Assembly: GCF_004353845.1 (NCBI RefSeq)
Contig: NZ_CP037864.1
Location: forward strand, 2,914,001-2,978,000
Reading direction: 5' to 3'
Source of the DNA: Citrobacter arsenatis
GTDB taxonomy: Bacteria > Pseudomonadota > Gammaproteobacteria > Enterobacterales > Enterobacteriaceae
DNA: 64,000 nt
In this document: piece by piece, positions 15,839 through 25,543 of the stretch
Position numbering within the stretch: the stretch's first letter is position 1
Layout of the letters: every line of letters starts with the position of its first letter
Notes under the pieces: model-generated
What the model was told of the DNA's origin: nothing
What the model saw: only the letters and a program-made list of their open reading frames with translations
Database searches by the model: none
Program-made: the position numbers and the translations under genes

Positions 15839-18179
15839 CAGTTCCTGGCTTCTGGTGAAATGTTGCTTTCTCAATGGAGTATTAATATCGGGAATGGTTT
15901 GCGCACAAACGCTGAATAATAGCCAGAATGAGATTGGTGTTATTAATGACGCAACGCGGCTGGCAGGTGTCGATTTGTATCTCGACGTCACCTTAAATGG
16001 AAATCCCGTTGGGCTGGTTCATCTGGGCTTTGATAATGGAAAGCTCTATGCAGGAGCCGATACCCTGCGAAAAATGGGCTTTCGTTATGCGCAGAATGCC
16101 ACTGACGCCGTCTGCCTGAGCGATATCCCTCAGCTAACCATCGACTACAATGCTCAGTTACAAACGCTCTCGCTAACAGCGCCACTCAGTTCACTTGACC
16201 TCGCTACCACGCAGCTTAACTCACCGACAGAAACCGCGCCGACGGCGACAACATCACGCGGGGCGCTGCTTAATTACGATATCTATACCCAGCAAGGTGA
16301 TGAAAGCGCAGTCAATACCTTCAGCGAACTCCGCGCCTTCAATGCTGCCGGCGTGCTCAGTACCACCCAGTTAACGCAGTACTCTACCGAGGAAAATGCC
16401 GATAACAGCTTTCAGCGCCTTGATACCAGCTGGCGTACGTCATTTCCCGAAACGATGCTGGCGGTAAGCATTGGCGATACCCTAACAAGTTCGCTCATCT
16501 GGTCGCGACCAACGCGTATTGGCGGCATTCAGATAGGAACCGATTTTGGCTTACAGCCTTATATGCCAACCACTCCGCTCCCTGCATACCTTGGCTCTGC
16601 GACGTTGCCATCAAACGTTGAGCTATACGTCGACGGCGTCAGGTACTACAACGGAGAAGTCCCTGCGGGTAGCTTTCAGATCAACACCATGCCTAACATC
16701 AGCGGTGCAGGAACAGGCCAGGTGATGATGACAGATGCGCTGGGCAGAACGAGCGTACAAAATTTCTCGTTCTACAACGATCAGCAACTCCTGCGGGAAG
16801 GATTAACCGCCTGGTCGGCAGAGTTGGGCACGGTACGCGAAAACTATGGTTACGCCTCTTTTGACTATGCTAGCGCACCGGTATTGAGTGCGACATGGCG
16901 TCGAGGGTTTAGTAATACGTTCACCGCTGGGACACACGCGGAAACCAGCGATGGACTGATAAACGCAGGCTTCAGTAACGACTGGATCCCAGGGACCCGC
17001 AGCGGCACGTTTTCAACCTCACTTGCCGCAAGTACCGACTCAGGAAAAAACGGGTTTTTGTACAGTTTTGGTTACCGTTGGTCCGGCGCACGGTTTAATT
17101 TCAGTACCAGTACTACGGCAACGTCCGGCGATTATCGTGATGTCGCCACCCATTATGGTGAGCCGCCACCAACGCTTAACAGCAACACGGTCGTTGGTTA
17201 TTCGCTGGAAAGAGCCGGCAATGTCAGCCTGAGCTATCTGCAATTTCGTTACCCGCACGAAAATGCGGTGCGCTACGCCAACGCCAGCTGGTTCAAATCG
17301 GTTACAGACAACATCTCACTGAATGCAGGATTCAACCAGAACATAGACGATAACCGCGATCGCAGTCTCTATTTGATGGTCACGATTACTACTGATAACA
17401 ATCTGAGCGCCAGCAGTACCCTGCAACGCACCAACGATGAGACCGGCTACCAACTTAACGCCAGCCTGACACCTCCTGCCGACGGCGGCTGGGGCTGGAA
17501 TCTGGCCGCCAGTCAACAGGCTTCCCGGCAAAGCGGTCAGGGGGAAGTGGGATATCTGGGGCGTTACGGCAAAGCGTACGCGGGATTCAGCCGGTTACCG
17601 GATAACCACTACGGTTACGCAGGCGCAACCGGCTCGCTGGTGACCATGGGAGGCGGTCTGTTTGCTGCACGAGAAATTAACAATGGCTTTGCCGTGGTAT
17701 CAACTGACGGCGTGCCTGATGTTCCGGTCAAATTGCAAAATAACCTGATTGGTCGCAGCGACGACCAGGGGCTACTGCTGGTCACGCCGCTGAACAGTTA
17801 TCAAAAAAATCTGATCAGTATTGACCCAATGGATCTTCCGGCCAATATGCGGATCGCACGCGTTGAGACGAACGCAACGCCAGCCGATCGTTCCGGGACG
17901 CTGGTTAGCTTTGGCATCACTCCCGTACGCGCAGCGCAGATCATCCTTGTCGACAATCAGGGGAAGCCAATTCCCGAAGGCAGCATGGCTTACGTCGTCA
18001 GCGCCACGGGACAATCGTCTGTTGTTGGCTTTGATGGAATGACCTGGTTCGACACGCTTGAGCCGCACAACACGCTACGTGTTGATACAGACACCGGCAG
18101 TTGCCGCGTGCAATTTGACTATCCCGCGTCAGCTAAGGGGATTGTGCAAATAGGCCCACTGGTTTGTCGACCACACTAA
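15810..18179 (+). CDS. Outer-membrane usher of the spore-coat-U pilus
   Basis: 789 residues from ATG 15810, placing a signal sequence ending near GMVCAQ. A GTG at 15771 is the other option. It has the usher plan in order: N-terminal periplasmic chaperone-binding domain, 24-strand barrel with plug (for example NVELYVDGVRYYNGEVPAGS, FQINTMPNISGAG), then the two C-terminal domains ending in a Cys pair (GSCRVQFDYPASAKG, LVCRPH). It secretes and assembles subunits across the outer membrane. It is shorter than classical FimD-type ushers (about 840-880), consistent with the archaic clade. Overlap with the chaperone gene suggests coupled translation. Confidence 0.93.
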   Translation: MAKKQYKICNSSWLLVKCCFLNGVLISGMVCAQTLNNSQNEIGVINDATRLAGVDLYLDVTLNGNPVGLVHLGFDNGKLYAGADTLRKMGFRYAQNATDAVCLSDIPQLTIDYNAQLQTLSLTAPLSSLDLATTQLNSPTETAPTATTSRGALLNYDIYTQQGDESAVNTFSELRAFNAAGVLSTTQLTQYSTEENADNSFQRLDTSWRTSFPETMLAVSIGDTLTSSLIWSRPTRIGGIQIGTDFGLQPYMPTTPLPAYLGSATLPSNVELYVDGVRYYNGEVPAGSFQINTMPNISGAGTGQVMMTDALGRTSVQNFSFYNDQQLLREGLTAWSAELGTVRENYGYASFDYASAPVLSATWRRGFSNTFTAGTHAETSDGLINAGFSNDWIPGTRSGTFSTSLAASTDSGKNGFLYSFGYRWSGARFNFSTSTTATSGDYRDVATHYGEPPPTLNSNTVVGYSLERAGNVSLSYLQFRYPHENAVRYANASWFKSVTDNISLNAGFNQNIDDNRDRSLYLMVTITTDNNLSASSTLQRTNDETGYQLNASLTPPADGGWGWNLAASQQASRQSGQGEVGYLGRYGKAYAGFSRLPDNHYGYAGATGSLVTMGGGLFAAREINNGFAVVSTDGVPDVPVKLQNNLIGRSDDQGLLLVTPLNSYQKNLISIDPMDLPANMRIARVETNATPADRSGTLVSFGITPVRAAQIILVDNQGKPIPEGSMAYVVSATGQSSVVGFDGMTWFDTLEPHNTLRVDTDTGSCRVQFDYPASAKGIVQIGPLVCRPH

Positions 18180-18192
18180 CAGGAGTGCGTTC

Positions 18193-19161
18193 ATGAGGTT
18201 AAGACACCTGCTAATCATCGCTGCCGTACTCTTTTATCCGACGATTGGCCATGCGGTAACCTGTTCGGTGAGTAATGTGCAACCCATAAATTTGGGTTCA
18301 GTCAATCCGCTGTCTGCGACAGGCGCAACGTCATCAATGACGTTCAATTACACCTGCGCCAAAGAGCTTGGCGACACGCTGGCTGGGATCAATCTCTGTT
18401 TTAATATTGGTGCCTCAGCCGTCAGTGGCCAGGTGACACCACGAAATATGTCATTAAGCGGCACGCCTGCCAGAACGCTGGCATACCAGCTTTACCAGGA
18501 TACCGGGCGCACCAAAGTCTGGGGGAGTCAGTACCAGTCGGGAACGACTTTTCCCATGGTACAACTTAACCTGCTGAATCTGACGCCGGTGACGGGTTCA
18601 CTCACGGTATCGGCGCAGATCGTCACGCCACAAACCTCAGCGGTACCCGGAAATTATCTGGATAATTATACGACGGCGACAGCCCTCGTCACGCTCAATC
18701 CCGGACTGCTTTTTCCGCCGACCACCTGTGGCGATACCGTGGCCGCCAGGTTTCCTTTCACCGTGTCGGCGACCGTCAGCAAACAGTGCAATATCACGTC
18801 TGCAACCAATATTAGCTTTGCGCCAACCAGCGCGACCGGGCGTAACCTCACGGCGTCTAATACCGTGGGCGTAGCATGTTCCAATAACACGCCTTACACC
18901 ATCGGACTTCAACCCTCCAACGGCAATACGTCAGGCAGCGGCGTAATGGCGGGCACGGGCTCAAATACGGACAAAGTCCCCTATCAACTTAGCTCGACAC
19001 CGGGTCCGTCCGGCACGGTCTGGGGCAACACATCGCTCAATACCGTCGCGGGTAATGGTACGGGGACAGCCGCAACCTATCCGGTCTACGCCACCGTGCC
19101 CAGCGCGAACTACACGCCAGACAACTACGCCGATACTGTTACCATCGCCGTGACCTACTGA
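18193..19161 (+). CDS. Two-domain spore coat U protein, likely pilus tip adhesin
   Basis: 322 residues. Signal peptide (MRLRHLLIIAAVLFYPTIGHA), then an N-terminal domain (about 22-185) and a C-terminal spore-coat-U domain (about 190-322) closely related to the shaft pilin at 14571: TPYTIGLQPSNG, TDKVPYQLSS, WGNT, YADTVTIAVTY. In Csu pili the last gene (csuE) encodes such a two-domain tip adhesin that binds surfaces through hydrophobic loops. It starts 13 bp after the usher stop and ends the operon. Confidence 0.85.
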   Translation: MRLRHLLIIAAVLFYPTIGHAVTCSVSNVQPINLGSVNPLSATGATSSMTFNYTCAKELGDTLAGINLCFNIGASAVSGQVTPRNMSLSGTPARTLAYQLYQDTGRTKVWGSQYQSGTTFPMVQLNLLNLTPVTGSLTVSAQIVTPQTSAVPGNYLDNYTTATALVTLNPGLLFPPTTCGDTVAARFPFTVSATVSKQCNITSATNISFAPTSATGRNLTASNTVGVACSNNTPYTIGLQPSNGNTSGSGVMAGTGSNTDKVPYQLSSTPGPSGTVWGNTSLNTVAGNGTGTAATYPVYATVPSANYTPDNYADTVTIAVTY

Positions 19162-19483
19162 CGCCCAGCTTAGCAGCAATAAAGCAAACACATTTTATTA
19201 TCATATTATTTACTTTTAGAGGTGCGTCATAAATCTGACAAATTACATTTTTTACAAACATTGCATATTAAACTACCCAGCACGCAAAATAATTCCTTTA
19301 TTAATACAGAAATCGAATAACTATTCACTCACCAGTCAAAGCCCATACTTTTCATAATGCTAATCTGTGTGACCCGGACAGGCCGATCTATGAAAAAAAT
19401 GTTAAATTTAGGTTCATATGGTGAGATTCACTGTATACCACGGCCAAATTAAGAACATATTACTTTTATAACTAAGGTTTATC
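19162..19483. other. Intergenic region upstream of the glutamate dehydrogenase gene
   Basis: 322 bp, AT-rich. It presumably holds the end of the pilus transcript and the promoter of the dehydrogenase gene. No strong hairpin-plus-T terminator was found after the pilus operon. AAGG lies six bases before the dehydrogenase ATG. Confidence 0.4.
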
Positions 19484-20758
19484 ATGGATAAGTTATCTTA
19501 CGCTTCAGATAGCAGCACATCTGCCTGGAATACCTACCTGCAACAAATCGAGCGTGTGGCCCCTTACCTGGGCGAACTTTCCCATTGGGTGGATACCCTG
19601 CGCCACCCAAAACGCGCGCTGATTGTCGATATCCCGGTGCAGATGGATGACGGTACTATCCGTCATTTTGAAGGGTATCGCGTGCAACATAACCTCTCCC
19701 GCGGTCCGGGCAAAGGCGGTGTGCGTTATCATCCTGATGTTGATCTTAATGAAGTGATGGCCCTGTCCGCATGGATGACCATCAAATGCGCAGCGTTGAA
19801 CCTGCCGTACGGTGGTGCAAAAGGTGGTGTGCGTGTCGATCCATTCTCGCTGTCTGAAGGCGAACTGGAGCGTTTAACCCGCCGTTATACCAGCGAAATC
19901 GGGATTATCATTGGGCCGCAGAAAGACATTCCTGCGCCGGATGTGGGTACTAACGGCAAAGTCATGGCCTGGATGATGGATACTTACTCCATGAATCACG
20001 GCACCACCGTGACCAGCGTGGTCACCGGCAAACCTATTCACCTCGGCGGTTCGTTAGGCCGTGATAAAGCCACCGGTCGCGGCGTTTTCGTCAGCGGCCT
20101 GGAAGTAGCACGTCGTGCGAACATCGAAGTTGAAGGCGCGCGCGTGGCGGTGCAAGGTTTTGGTAACGTCGGCAGCGAAGCCGCCCGCCTGTTCGCAGCA
20201 GCAGGTGCGCGTGTAGTCGCGATTCAGGATCACACCGCGACGCTGTTTAACTCAACGGGTATCGACATGACCGCATTGTCTGCCTGGCAGTTAGAGCACA
20301 AACAGATTGCCGGTTTCCCGGGCGCTGAAACCATCGCCAGCGAAGCTTTCTGGAGCCTGGAGATGGATATTCTGATCCCGGCCGCGCTCGAAGGCCAAAT
20401 CACTCGTCACCGTGCGGAAACGCTGACCTGTAAGCTGGTACTCGAAGGCGCCAATGGGCCTACCTATCCAGACGCCGATGACGTTCTGGCCAGCCGCGGT
20501 ATCGTCGTTGTGCCTGACGTTGTTTGTAACGCCGGCGGCGTAACCGTCAGCTACTTTGAATGGGTTCAGGACATGGCAAGCTTCTTCTGGAGCGAAGAAG
20601 AGATTAACAATCGCATGGACAAAATCATGACCGATGCGATGGTGCACGTGTGGGAAAAAGCGGCAGAGAAATCCTGCTCCCTGCGTACCGCAGCCTACAT
20701 TGTTGCCTGTGAGCGCATTCTGCTGGCACGAAAAGATCGCGGAATTTATCCGGGCTAA
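19484..20758 (+). CDS. Glu/Leu/Phe/Val-type glutamate dehydrogenase
   Basis: 424 residues, matching RocG/GudB-like hexameric glutamate dehydrogenases and the second enzyme known in Salmonella and Citrobacter. The biosynthetic E. coli GdhA has 447 residues. It oxidatively deaminates glutamate to 2-oxoglutarate and ammonia, or runs in reverse. Visible marks: GPGKGGVRYHPDV, the catalytic lysine in LPYGGAKGGVRVDP, DIPAPDVGTNGKVMAWMMD, and a Rossmann fold at VAVQGFGNVGSEAARL followed by VVAIQD. The residue after the second strand hints at NAD rather than NADP use, but this is not certain. It stands alone between two pilus operons and has its own terminator. Confidence 0.9.
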   Translation: MDKLSYASDSSTSAWNTYLQQIERVAPYLGELSHWVDTLRHPKRALIVDIPVQMDDGTIRHFEGYRVQHNLSRGPGKGGVRYHPDVDLNEVMALSAWMTIKCAALNLPYGGAKGGVRVDPFSLSEGELERLTRRYTSEIGIIIGPQKDIPAPDVGTNGKVMAWMMDTYSMNHGTTVTSVVTGKPIHLGGSLGRDKATGRGVFVSGLEVARRANIEVEGARVAVQGFGNVGSEAARLFAAAGARVVAIQDHTATLFNSTGIDMTALSAWQLEHKQIAGFPGAETIASEAFWSLEMDILIPAALEGQITRHRAETLTCKLVLEGANGPTYPDADDVLASRGIVVVPDVVCNAGGVTVSYFEWVQDMASFFWSEEEINNRMDKIMTDAMVHVWEKAAEKSCSLRTAAYIVACERILLARKDRGIYPG

Positions 20759-20780
20759 GTCTGGATCTTTTCCTGAGTAT

Positions 20781-20807
20781 AAACCACCTGCCTGGCAGGT
20801 GGTTTTA
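20781..20807 (+). terminator. Rho-independent terminator after the glutamate dehydrogenase gene
   Basis: AAACCACCTGCC and GGCAGGTGGTTT form a 12-bp perfect inverted repeat separated by one base. In practice the loop would open a few pairs. It ends in TTTT and lies 22 bp after the stop codon. Confidence 0.85.
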
Positions 20808-20863
20808 TCTACACCCCCACGGGATCTGGTACAAATCAGCGTCCAGTAAAACTGGTATCATCA

Positions 20864-21499
20864 TTATCTACTTACCCCCTGATGCATTCCCATGCTATAC
20901 GCCCTTTTATCCTGCGCGGCAGCCAGAAACTGTAATAGCTCACAATCTGTTCTTAATCTGAATTTATTCATTAATGCTCGTCGATGTGCCAGAACCGTTT
21001 TATGGCAGATATGCATATGTATACCAATTTGCTTCGACGTGAACCCTGATAATAATAAAAAAATCAGCTGCCGCTGCTGAGCCGTAAATGTTTTCTGTGG
21101 ACAATGTAAACAAGAACGTCCCTCACTGGACAAGCCCGCCTTTTTTACTGATAACCAGTGCTGTTTAATCATCTCCCCCATCTGGCTGACTGAGGTATCC
21201 TGTGGAATAAAAACAATCTTCCTGATACAAGTAGGAATTTCACCACGAGCAGGAATATGTTCCCGTTCAATTAAACCGACAATAAGTCGCGGCGATCGGG
21301 TATAGAATTCTGCATGACAAAGATAATGTTCACCGGGACTCAACTTTAAAATCATGATATCGGCAGTTGTCATATTGTTAGGATGATAGCGCTCAATCCT
21401 GAGTTTCTGCTGGGCCATTTCCAGTGAGAATATTTCGCCAAGTAATGTAACAAGGCCAAACTGATACATGTTATCAGGACAACGGATACTGATATTCAT
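20864..21499 (-). CDS. LuxR-family regulator linked to the fimbrial operon
   Basis: 211 residues. The C-terminal LuxR helix-turn-helix (about 138-195) reads FTAQQRQLIFLLLSGFTSKQ, IGIHMHICHKTVLAHRRALM, NKFRLRTDCELLQFL. The N-terminal half starts MNISIRCPDNMYQFGLVTLL and looks like a degenerate receiver-type domain without a clear phosphoacceptor Asp. It lies 19 bp downstream of the last pilin gene of the minus-strand fimbrial operon, so it is probably a co-transcribed regulator of that cluster, comparable in layout to FimW-type regulators. Target genes are inferred. Confidence 0.85.
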   Translation of the reverse strand: MNISIRCPDNMYQFGLVTLLGEIFSLEMAQQKLRIERYHPNNMTTADIMILKLSPGEHYLCHAEFYTRSPRLIVGLIEREHIPARGEIPTCIRKIVFIPQDTSVSQMGEMIKQHWLSVKKAGLSSEGRSCLHCPQKTFTAQQRQLIFLLLSGFTSKQIGIHMHICHKTVLAHRRALMNKFRLRTDCELLQFLAAAQDKRAYSMGMHQGVSR

Positions 21500-21518
21500 T
21501 AAAGTGCCTGCTTTATTT

Positions 21519-22034
21519 TTATTGATAGATCATCGATACCGTTACCGCAGAATTAACCGTCCCCGGCGTTACCTGCCCTTGTTCACTATAAATTCTGGCG
21601 CGCAGACGCCATGTGTAGCCTCGGTTGAAAATATTACCGGTTAATATTTTCCCGTCACCGAGGGGTAAGCCATCGTTCGCCTGTAGCTGAACCGCCACGG
21701 GTGAAGCGGTACCAACATTCCGGTACAAATCCTCAGGGTGATTGCTATCGGCATTACCGTTAAACACTATCGAGACACGGGTTGTCCCGGCTGGACACTG
21801 TTCAACGCTTAAGTCAAAAGCGACCCACGGTGTGGTGGAGCCCGCCGTGTACAGCGACGAAGCCGTAACAGGTTGCCCCGCGGTTAAATCGACCATTTTC
21901 GCTACACTATCGCTGCTCACCTGGCAGGGCGCGGTTTTGACATTGCCGTTAATATTGAGCGTTACTGGATCGCCCAAGCATAATACGGGCGTTAAGAGCG
22001 CCGTCAAGATGACCATTCTTTTTCCAGGTAACAT
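21519..22034 (-). CDS. Minor fimbrial subunit
   Basis: 171 residues. Signal peptide ends near VLCLG; one type-1-pilin-like immunoglobulin domain follows with Cys in TAPCQVSSDS and VEQCPAGTTRVSIVFNG, and a C-terminal beta strand ending in Tyr-Gln (SAVTVSMIYQ), the chaperone/usher recognition end. As the last structural gene after the tip adhesin, it may be an adaptor or terminator subunit. Confidence 0.85.
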   Translation of the reverse strand: MLPGKRMVILTALLTPVLCLGDPVTLNINGNVKTAPCQVSSDSVAKMVDLTAGQPVTASSLYTAGSTTPWVAFDLSVEQCPAGTTRVSIVFNGNADSNHPEDLYRNVGTASPVAVQLQANDGLPLGDGKILTGNIFNRGYTWRLRARIYSEQGQVTPGTVNSAVTVSMIYQ

Positions 22035-22046
22035 TCTTTGCCCCTG

Positions 22047-22976
22047 TTATTGGTAAGTGATATTCAGCGTCGCGGTTGTACTGGCGCTACCCGGTTTGAC
22101 GACGGACTTCGTCTGGTAGTAACGCGCCACCAGCGGAAATGTTTCCTGACCACCAGCAGAACGCTTTAAAACTATCCGACGATTCAGTTGCAGCGGAGCA
22201 TTGTTGTAAAGCACTTGTATTCCTACCCCATCGGCGGTCCCCGGCGCCCCCTGACCGTTTAACGCAAGCACGCTCGTATCGCCTGGCGCATCCGGGTTCT
22301 GCATTCCGATAAGCTCCACGTTGATGTTGGCGGAGGCATCGCAGTTCAGTCCAAGGTCCTGGCTGTCGCTACGCGGCGGGTTAAACCCCGCCTGATTAGA
22401 GAACTCGCTGGCATTAATGTCGCCAAGGTTAAAATTAAGCGTCTGACTGGCAAGTGAACATGCTAATACCGTTACCTGAGTATTCGCATCCATGGAAATT
22501 TGCATGAAATAATTATCGGGCGTGACGAACCAGCCCTGCATTATTACGCCTGGCGTTAAATATCCTGGTATTATCTTTCCGGTTTTAATTAGCATCACAT
22601 CATAAAATCCGAGATTATAAACGTAAGCCGTACCGTTCGATGGCAGTACAAAACTACCGGGTAAAACTGAAACTCGTATCCCGACACCATCCAGATTAGT
22701 ATTAAAGACATTACTTATTGATGATGGCATTGCCGATAAATAATTAAACGTATAAGCGCCACTGCAAGACGTTGGGCTATCAGGCGCATCCACTTCAAGC
22801 TTGGCATATCCGGAAACTCTGGCTCGTGCAATTTCGCTACCCACTGGGGCATCACGCTGCACGAGAATATTACCCATTGTCACCGAGCCAAATAACGTGG
22901 TATTAACAGCGCAGTTGCCTGCATAACTCAACGCGGGTAGAAATAATAAAATAAACAGGGAATAAATTGGCTTCAT
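22047..22976 (-). CDS. Two-domain fimbrial tip adhesin
   Basis: 309 residues. Signal peptide (SLFILLFLPALSYA), an N-terminal receptor-binding-like domain (about 20-165), and a C-terminal pilin domain (about 170-309) with Cys in VLACSLASQTLNFNLGDI and LGLNCDASANINVEL, ending KPGSASTTATLNITYQ. This two-domain build is typical of FimH-class adhesins. The binding domain has no recognised relative, so the receptor is unknown. Gene order pilin-chaperone-usher-adhesin-minor pilin supports the role. Confidence 0.82.
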   Translation of the reverse strand: MKPIYSLFILLFLPALSYAGNCAVNTTLFGSVTMGNILVQRDAPVGSEIARARVSGYAKLEVDAPDSPTSCSGAYTFNYLSAMPSSISNVFNTNLDGVGIRVSVLPGSFVLPSNGTAYVYNLGFYDVMLIKTGKIIPGYLTPGVIMQGWFVTPDNYFMQISMDANTQVTVLACSLASQTLNFNLGDINASEFSNQAGFNPPRSDSQDLGLNCDASANINVELIGMQNPDAPGDTSVLALNGQGAPGTADGVGIQVLYNNAPLQLNRRIVLKRSAGGQETFPLVARYYQTKSVVKPGSASTTATLNITYQ

Positions 22977-23003
22977 CTTAATTGACTCAATGTGTTAAGT
23001 GAG

Positions 23004-25520
23004 TTAGCGACACAAACTTTCAGCCACGCTAATACCCCGATAATACTCCGCCATGTTTAGCGTATATTTAGTCGTGCAGTGCTGTTGGTTGTCATTTCCC
23101 CAAACGACATCGAGCACGTTTTGTGGCTGCATGCCGCTTAAAAAAACCTGACCATCATCGCCGACAATAAAGCTTTGCCCTTGTGTACCTCTGACCGTCA
23201 CCATCGCGCCAAACGGTACGGGACGTCCACTATCACGCCGTAACGTCAGCAGTATGCGTAAACCTACGTTTGCCACAAAATCTGCACGTACAACCGCGCC
23301 ACGTGTCGGCACTACGGTTTTATTGGTCAGTTCCAGTTCAACGTCATCAGCTACTGTTGCCGTTTCCAGCCCGATATCATTTTTACGATAGGGAGAAACG
23401 TTACTGGCAATGGTATAACCGCGAAAATCGGTGCGTACGCCACTTTGGTTTTTTATACCGACATTCGCGGCACCCGGCGCTTTGATCAACACGTTGGTTT
23501 CTCCCAGCGGTTGAGAAAAGGTGATGCCGTCGGCGTGGGCGAGAACGCCTCCCGCCAACGAATAATTAACGCGTTGTAAGTTACGATCGTAACTGTAACC
23601 CCCGCTGACTTCGGCGTACCCCCCCTTATAATCAGCGTTCAGACTGCCGGTATAGCCAGGATCTTCAGAAGCGTAACCCTGGCGAACATTCCAGCTCAGC
23701 GCATTTCCCGCCAACGCCATCCCGCTTAAGCCCACGCTGTGCGTTGTCCCGCTGTTACGACTGGTATTCATGCTATAGCTGGCCCAGGAATTGGTCATAA
23801 AGCGTTGAAGTGGAATGCTGATATTCAGGGCAATTAGCCGATCGCTGTCGTAACGGTCATTGCTGTCCGAACTCCCGTTTTTACTCTGCGTCCAACTCAC
23901 TCCGTAGCTGATCCCGTTCCAGGTGTTGTTATAGCTCAGGCTCCACGACTGCAGAGATTTGCCGTAATGCCAGTAATCTTCCCGAAGTGCGCTAAGCGCC
24001 AGGGATCCCCCCATCGGGCCAAGCGACTGGCTGATGTTTGCCTCCATTCGATTACGCCGCTTCTCGACGGGTGAACGGTTGGCCCTATAAGAATCAAACG
24101 TGTCTTGCATACCGGAATAGCCAGCCGTTGAATAACGATATCCGGCAATCGAAAAGTTTGTCCCGGTCACAACGCTATTTTTGCTGTAACGGATGCGCCA
24201 GGATTGTCCCCGCTCTTGTTCTGCATTCTGCAGTTGGGACCAGGACTGAGTAACGTCTGTCGAAACCGCCCCCACCACGCCAAGGTTTTTCCCAACCCCC
24301 AAAGCGACGGAACGATAATTATCCGCACCCTGCACGCCGCCATACAGAGTTAAGCCTGCTGGTAAGCCATAAATCACCGTTCCCTGGGCAAACGATGCCG
24401 GATCAACCCGGCTGTCATAAGAACGATAGCGTCCGGCGGTCAACGCATATTTGAGACGTCCTTCCCGCTGCAACACGGGCAGTGAAGCAAACGGTACGGT
24501 AAATCGTTGTTCGCTGCCGTCGGCTTCTTTGATGCTCACATCAAGATCGCCAGCCCCCCCGGTCGGATACATATCGGTAATTTCAAACGCGCCAGGAGAG
24601 ACGTAGTTTTGATAAATTTGATAGCCATTTTGTCGAATGATCACCTGCGCATTCGTTCGGGCGATTCCCCGCACCACCGGCGCATAACCTTTCAGTGAAT
24701 CTGGGATCATTTCATCATCAGAAGCCAGTTGACCGCCGCGAAACGGAATGCTGTCAAAGACATCGGCTGGCGAAGAACTGTCGCCTAGCATCAGTTGAGC
24801 CTTCAGCGGAATTATATTGCGCTGCAGGTAGCTATAGACGGTATCCCAACTGGCTTTTCCCTGGCTGTTTTTATTCCAGGTACTGTAATTACGTAGCCTC
24901 CAGGGACCCACGTTAATGCCTGGACGTAAATTAACGTACTGACTGTTGCTCGTGTTACCGATGCCTCTGGTCCGACTATGATCCCCACTCAGACTGTAAT
25001 TGAGCATCATTGCGCTAATCCCCTCATCCCACTGTTCTGACGCGACATAACCGCGAGCCGGTGAAGAAAGTGCAGCCTGCGGAATACTCAATAACAGCTT
25101 CTGGGAAGAAAATAACAGTTCGCTGGATGCCTGAGGGATGGCAGACAGGTCAGCGCAATTCTCTTTCCCGACAAGTGCTGGATATAACGCTTTCTTCACA
25201 CCGTAGCCCTCCAACAACTCTGCAGAAAGACACGGCTCCAGCGTTCCCCCTTCTCGTCTGGTAAATGTAACCTCCCGAGAATCGACATTCTCGCCATTAA
25301 GAACGATATCGACGCGATACGTTCCTTCCGCTTGCTGCCCGGATTCAAAGCCGGAGAGATCAACATCACCGTTTGTTGCTTCGGTTCGTTCAAGTAGCGC
25401 GGGGTTAAAGTAATCACGACCTTTCACTTCATTGAGTACATTGGCGAGGGTCAATAAAATAAACAGTATCCGTCGGGTCACAGGCGGTTTCATTATCAGT
25501 TTTGCTATCATCATTAACAT
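23004..25520 (-). CDS. Classical fimbrial outer-membrane usher
   Basis: About 838 residues from the ATG at 25520, with GGGAAGG just upstream. A GTG at 25538 and ATGs at 25514 and 25511 are other options. Signal sequence RRILFILLTLANVLNEVKG is followed by DYFNPALLE, the conserved opening of FimD-type N-terminal domains. The barrel and plug carry APVVRGIARTNAQVIIRQNG and PGAFEITDMYPTGGAGDLDV, strongly conserved in ushers. Two C-terminal domains end CTTKYTLNMAEYYRGISVAE, with SLCR last. It starts just after the chaperone stop, so the two are co-expressed. Compared with the usher at 15810 it belongs to a different clade, so the two pilus systems did not arise by local duplication. Confidence 0.92.
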   Translation of the reverse strand: MLMMIAKLIMKPPVTRRILFILLTLANVLNEVKGRDYFNPALLERTEATNGDVDLSGFESGQQAEGTYRVDIVLNGENVDSREVTFTRREGGTLEPCLSAELLEGYGVKKALYPALVGKENCADLSAIPQASSELLFSSQKLLLSIPQAALSSPARGYVASEQWDEGISAMMLNYSLSGDHSRTRGIGNTSNSQYVNLRPGINVGPWRLRNYSTWNKNSQGKASWDTVYSYLQRNIIPLKAQLMLGDSSSPADVFDSIPFRGGQLASDDEMIPDSLKGYAPVVRGIARTNAQVIIRQNGYQIYQNYVSPGAFEITDMYPTGGAGDLDVSIKEADGSEQRFTVPFASLPVLQREGRLKYALTAGRYRSYDSRVDPASFAQGTVIYGLPAGLTLYGGVQGADNYRSVALGVGKNLGVVGAVSTDVTQSWSQLQNAEQERGQSWRIRYSKNSVVTGTNFSIAGYRYSTAGYSGMQDTFDSYRANRSPVEKRRNRMEANISQSLGPMGGSLALSALREDYWHYGKSLQSWSLSYNNTWNGISYGVSWTQSKNGSSDSNDRYDSDRLIALNISIPLQRFMTNSWASYSMNTSRNSGTTHSVGLSGMALAGNALSWNVRQGYASEDPGYTGSLNADYKGGYAEVSGGYSYDRNLQRVNYSLAGGVLAHADGITFSQPLGETNVLIKAPGAANVGIKNQSGVRTDFRGYTIASNVSPYRKNDIGLETATVADDVELELTNKTVVPTRGAVVRADFVANVGLRILLTLRRDSGRPVPFGAMVTVRGTQGQSFIVGDDGQVFLSGMQPQNVLDVVWGNDNQQHCTTKYTLNMAEYYRGISVAESLCR

Positions 25521-25543
25521 AACCTTCCCGACGGGCACCTGTT

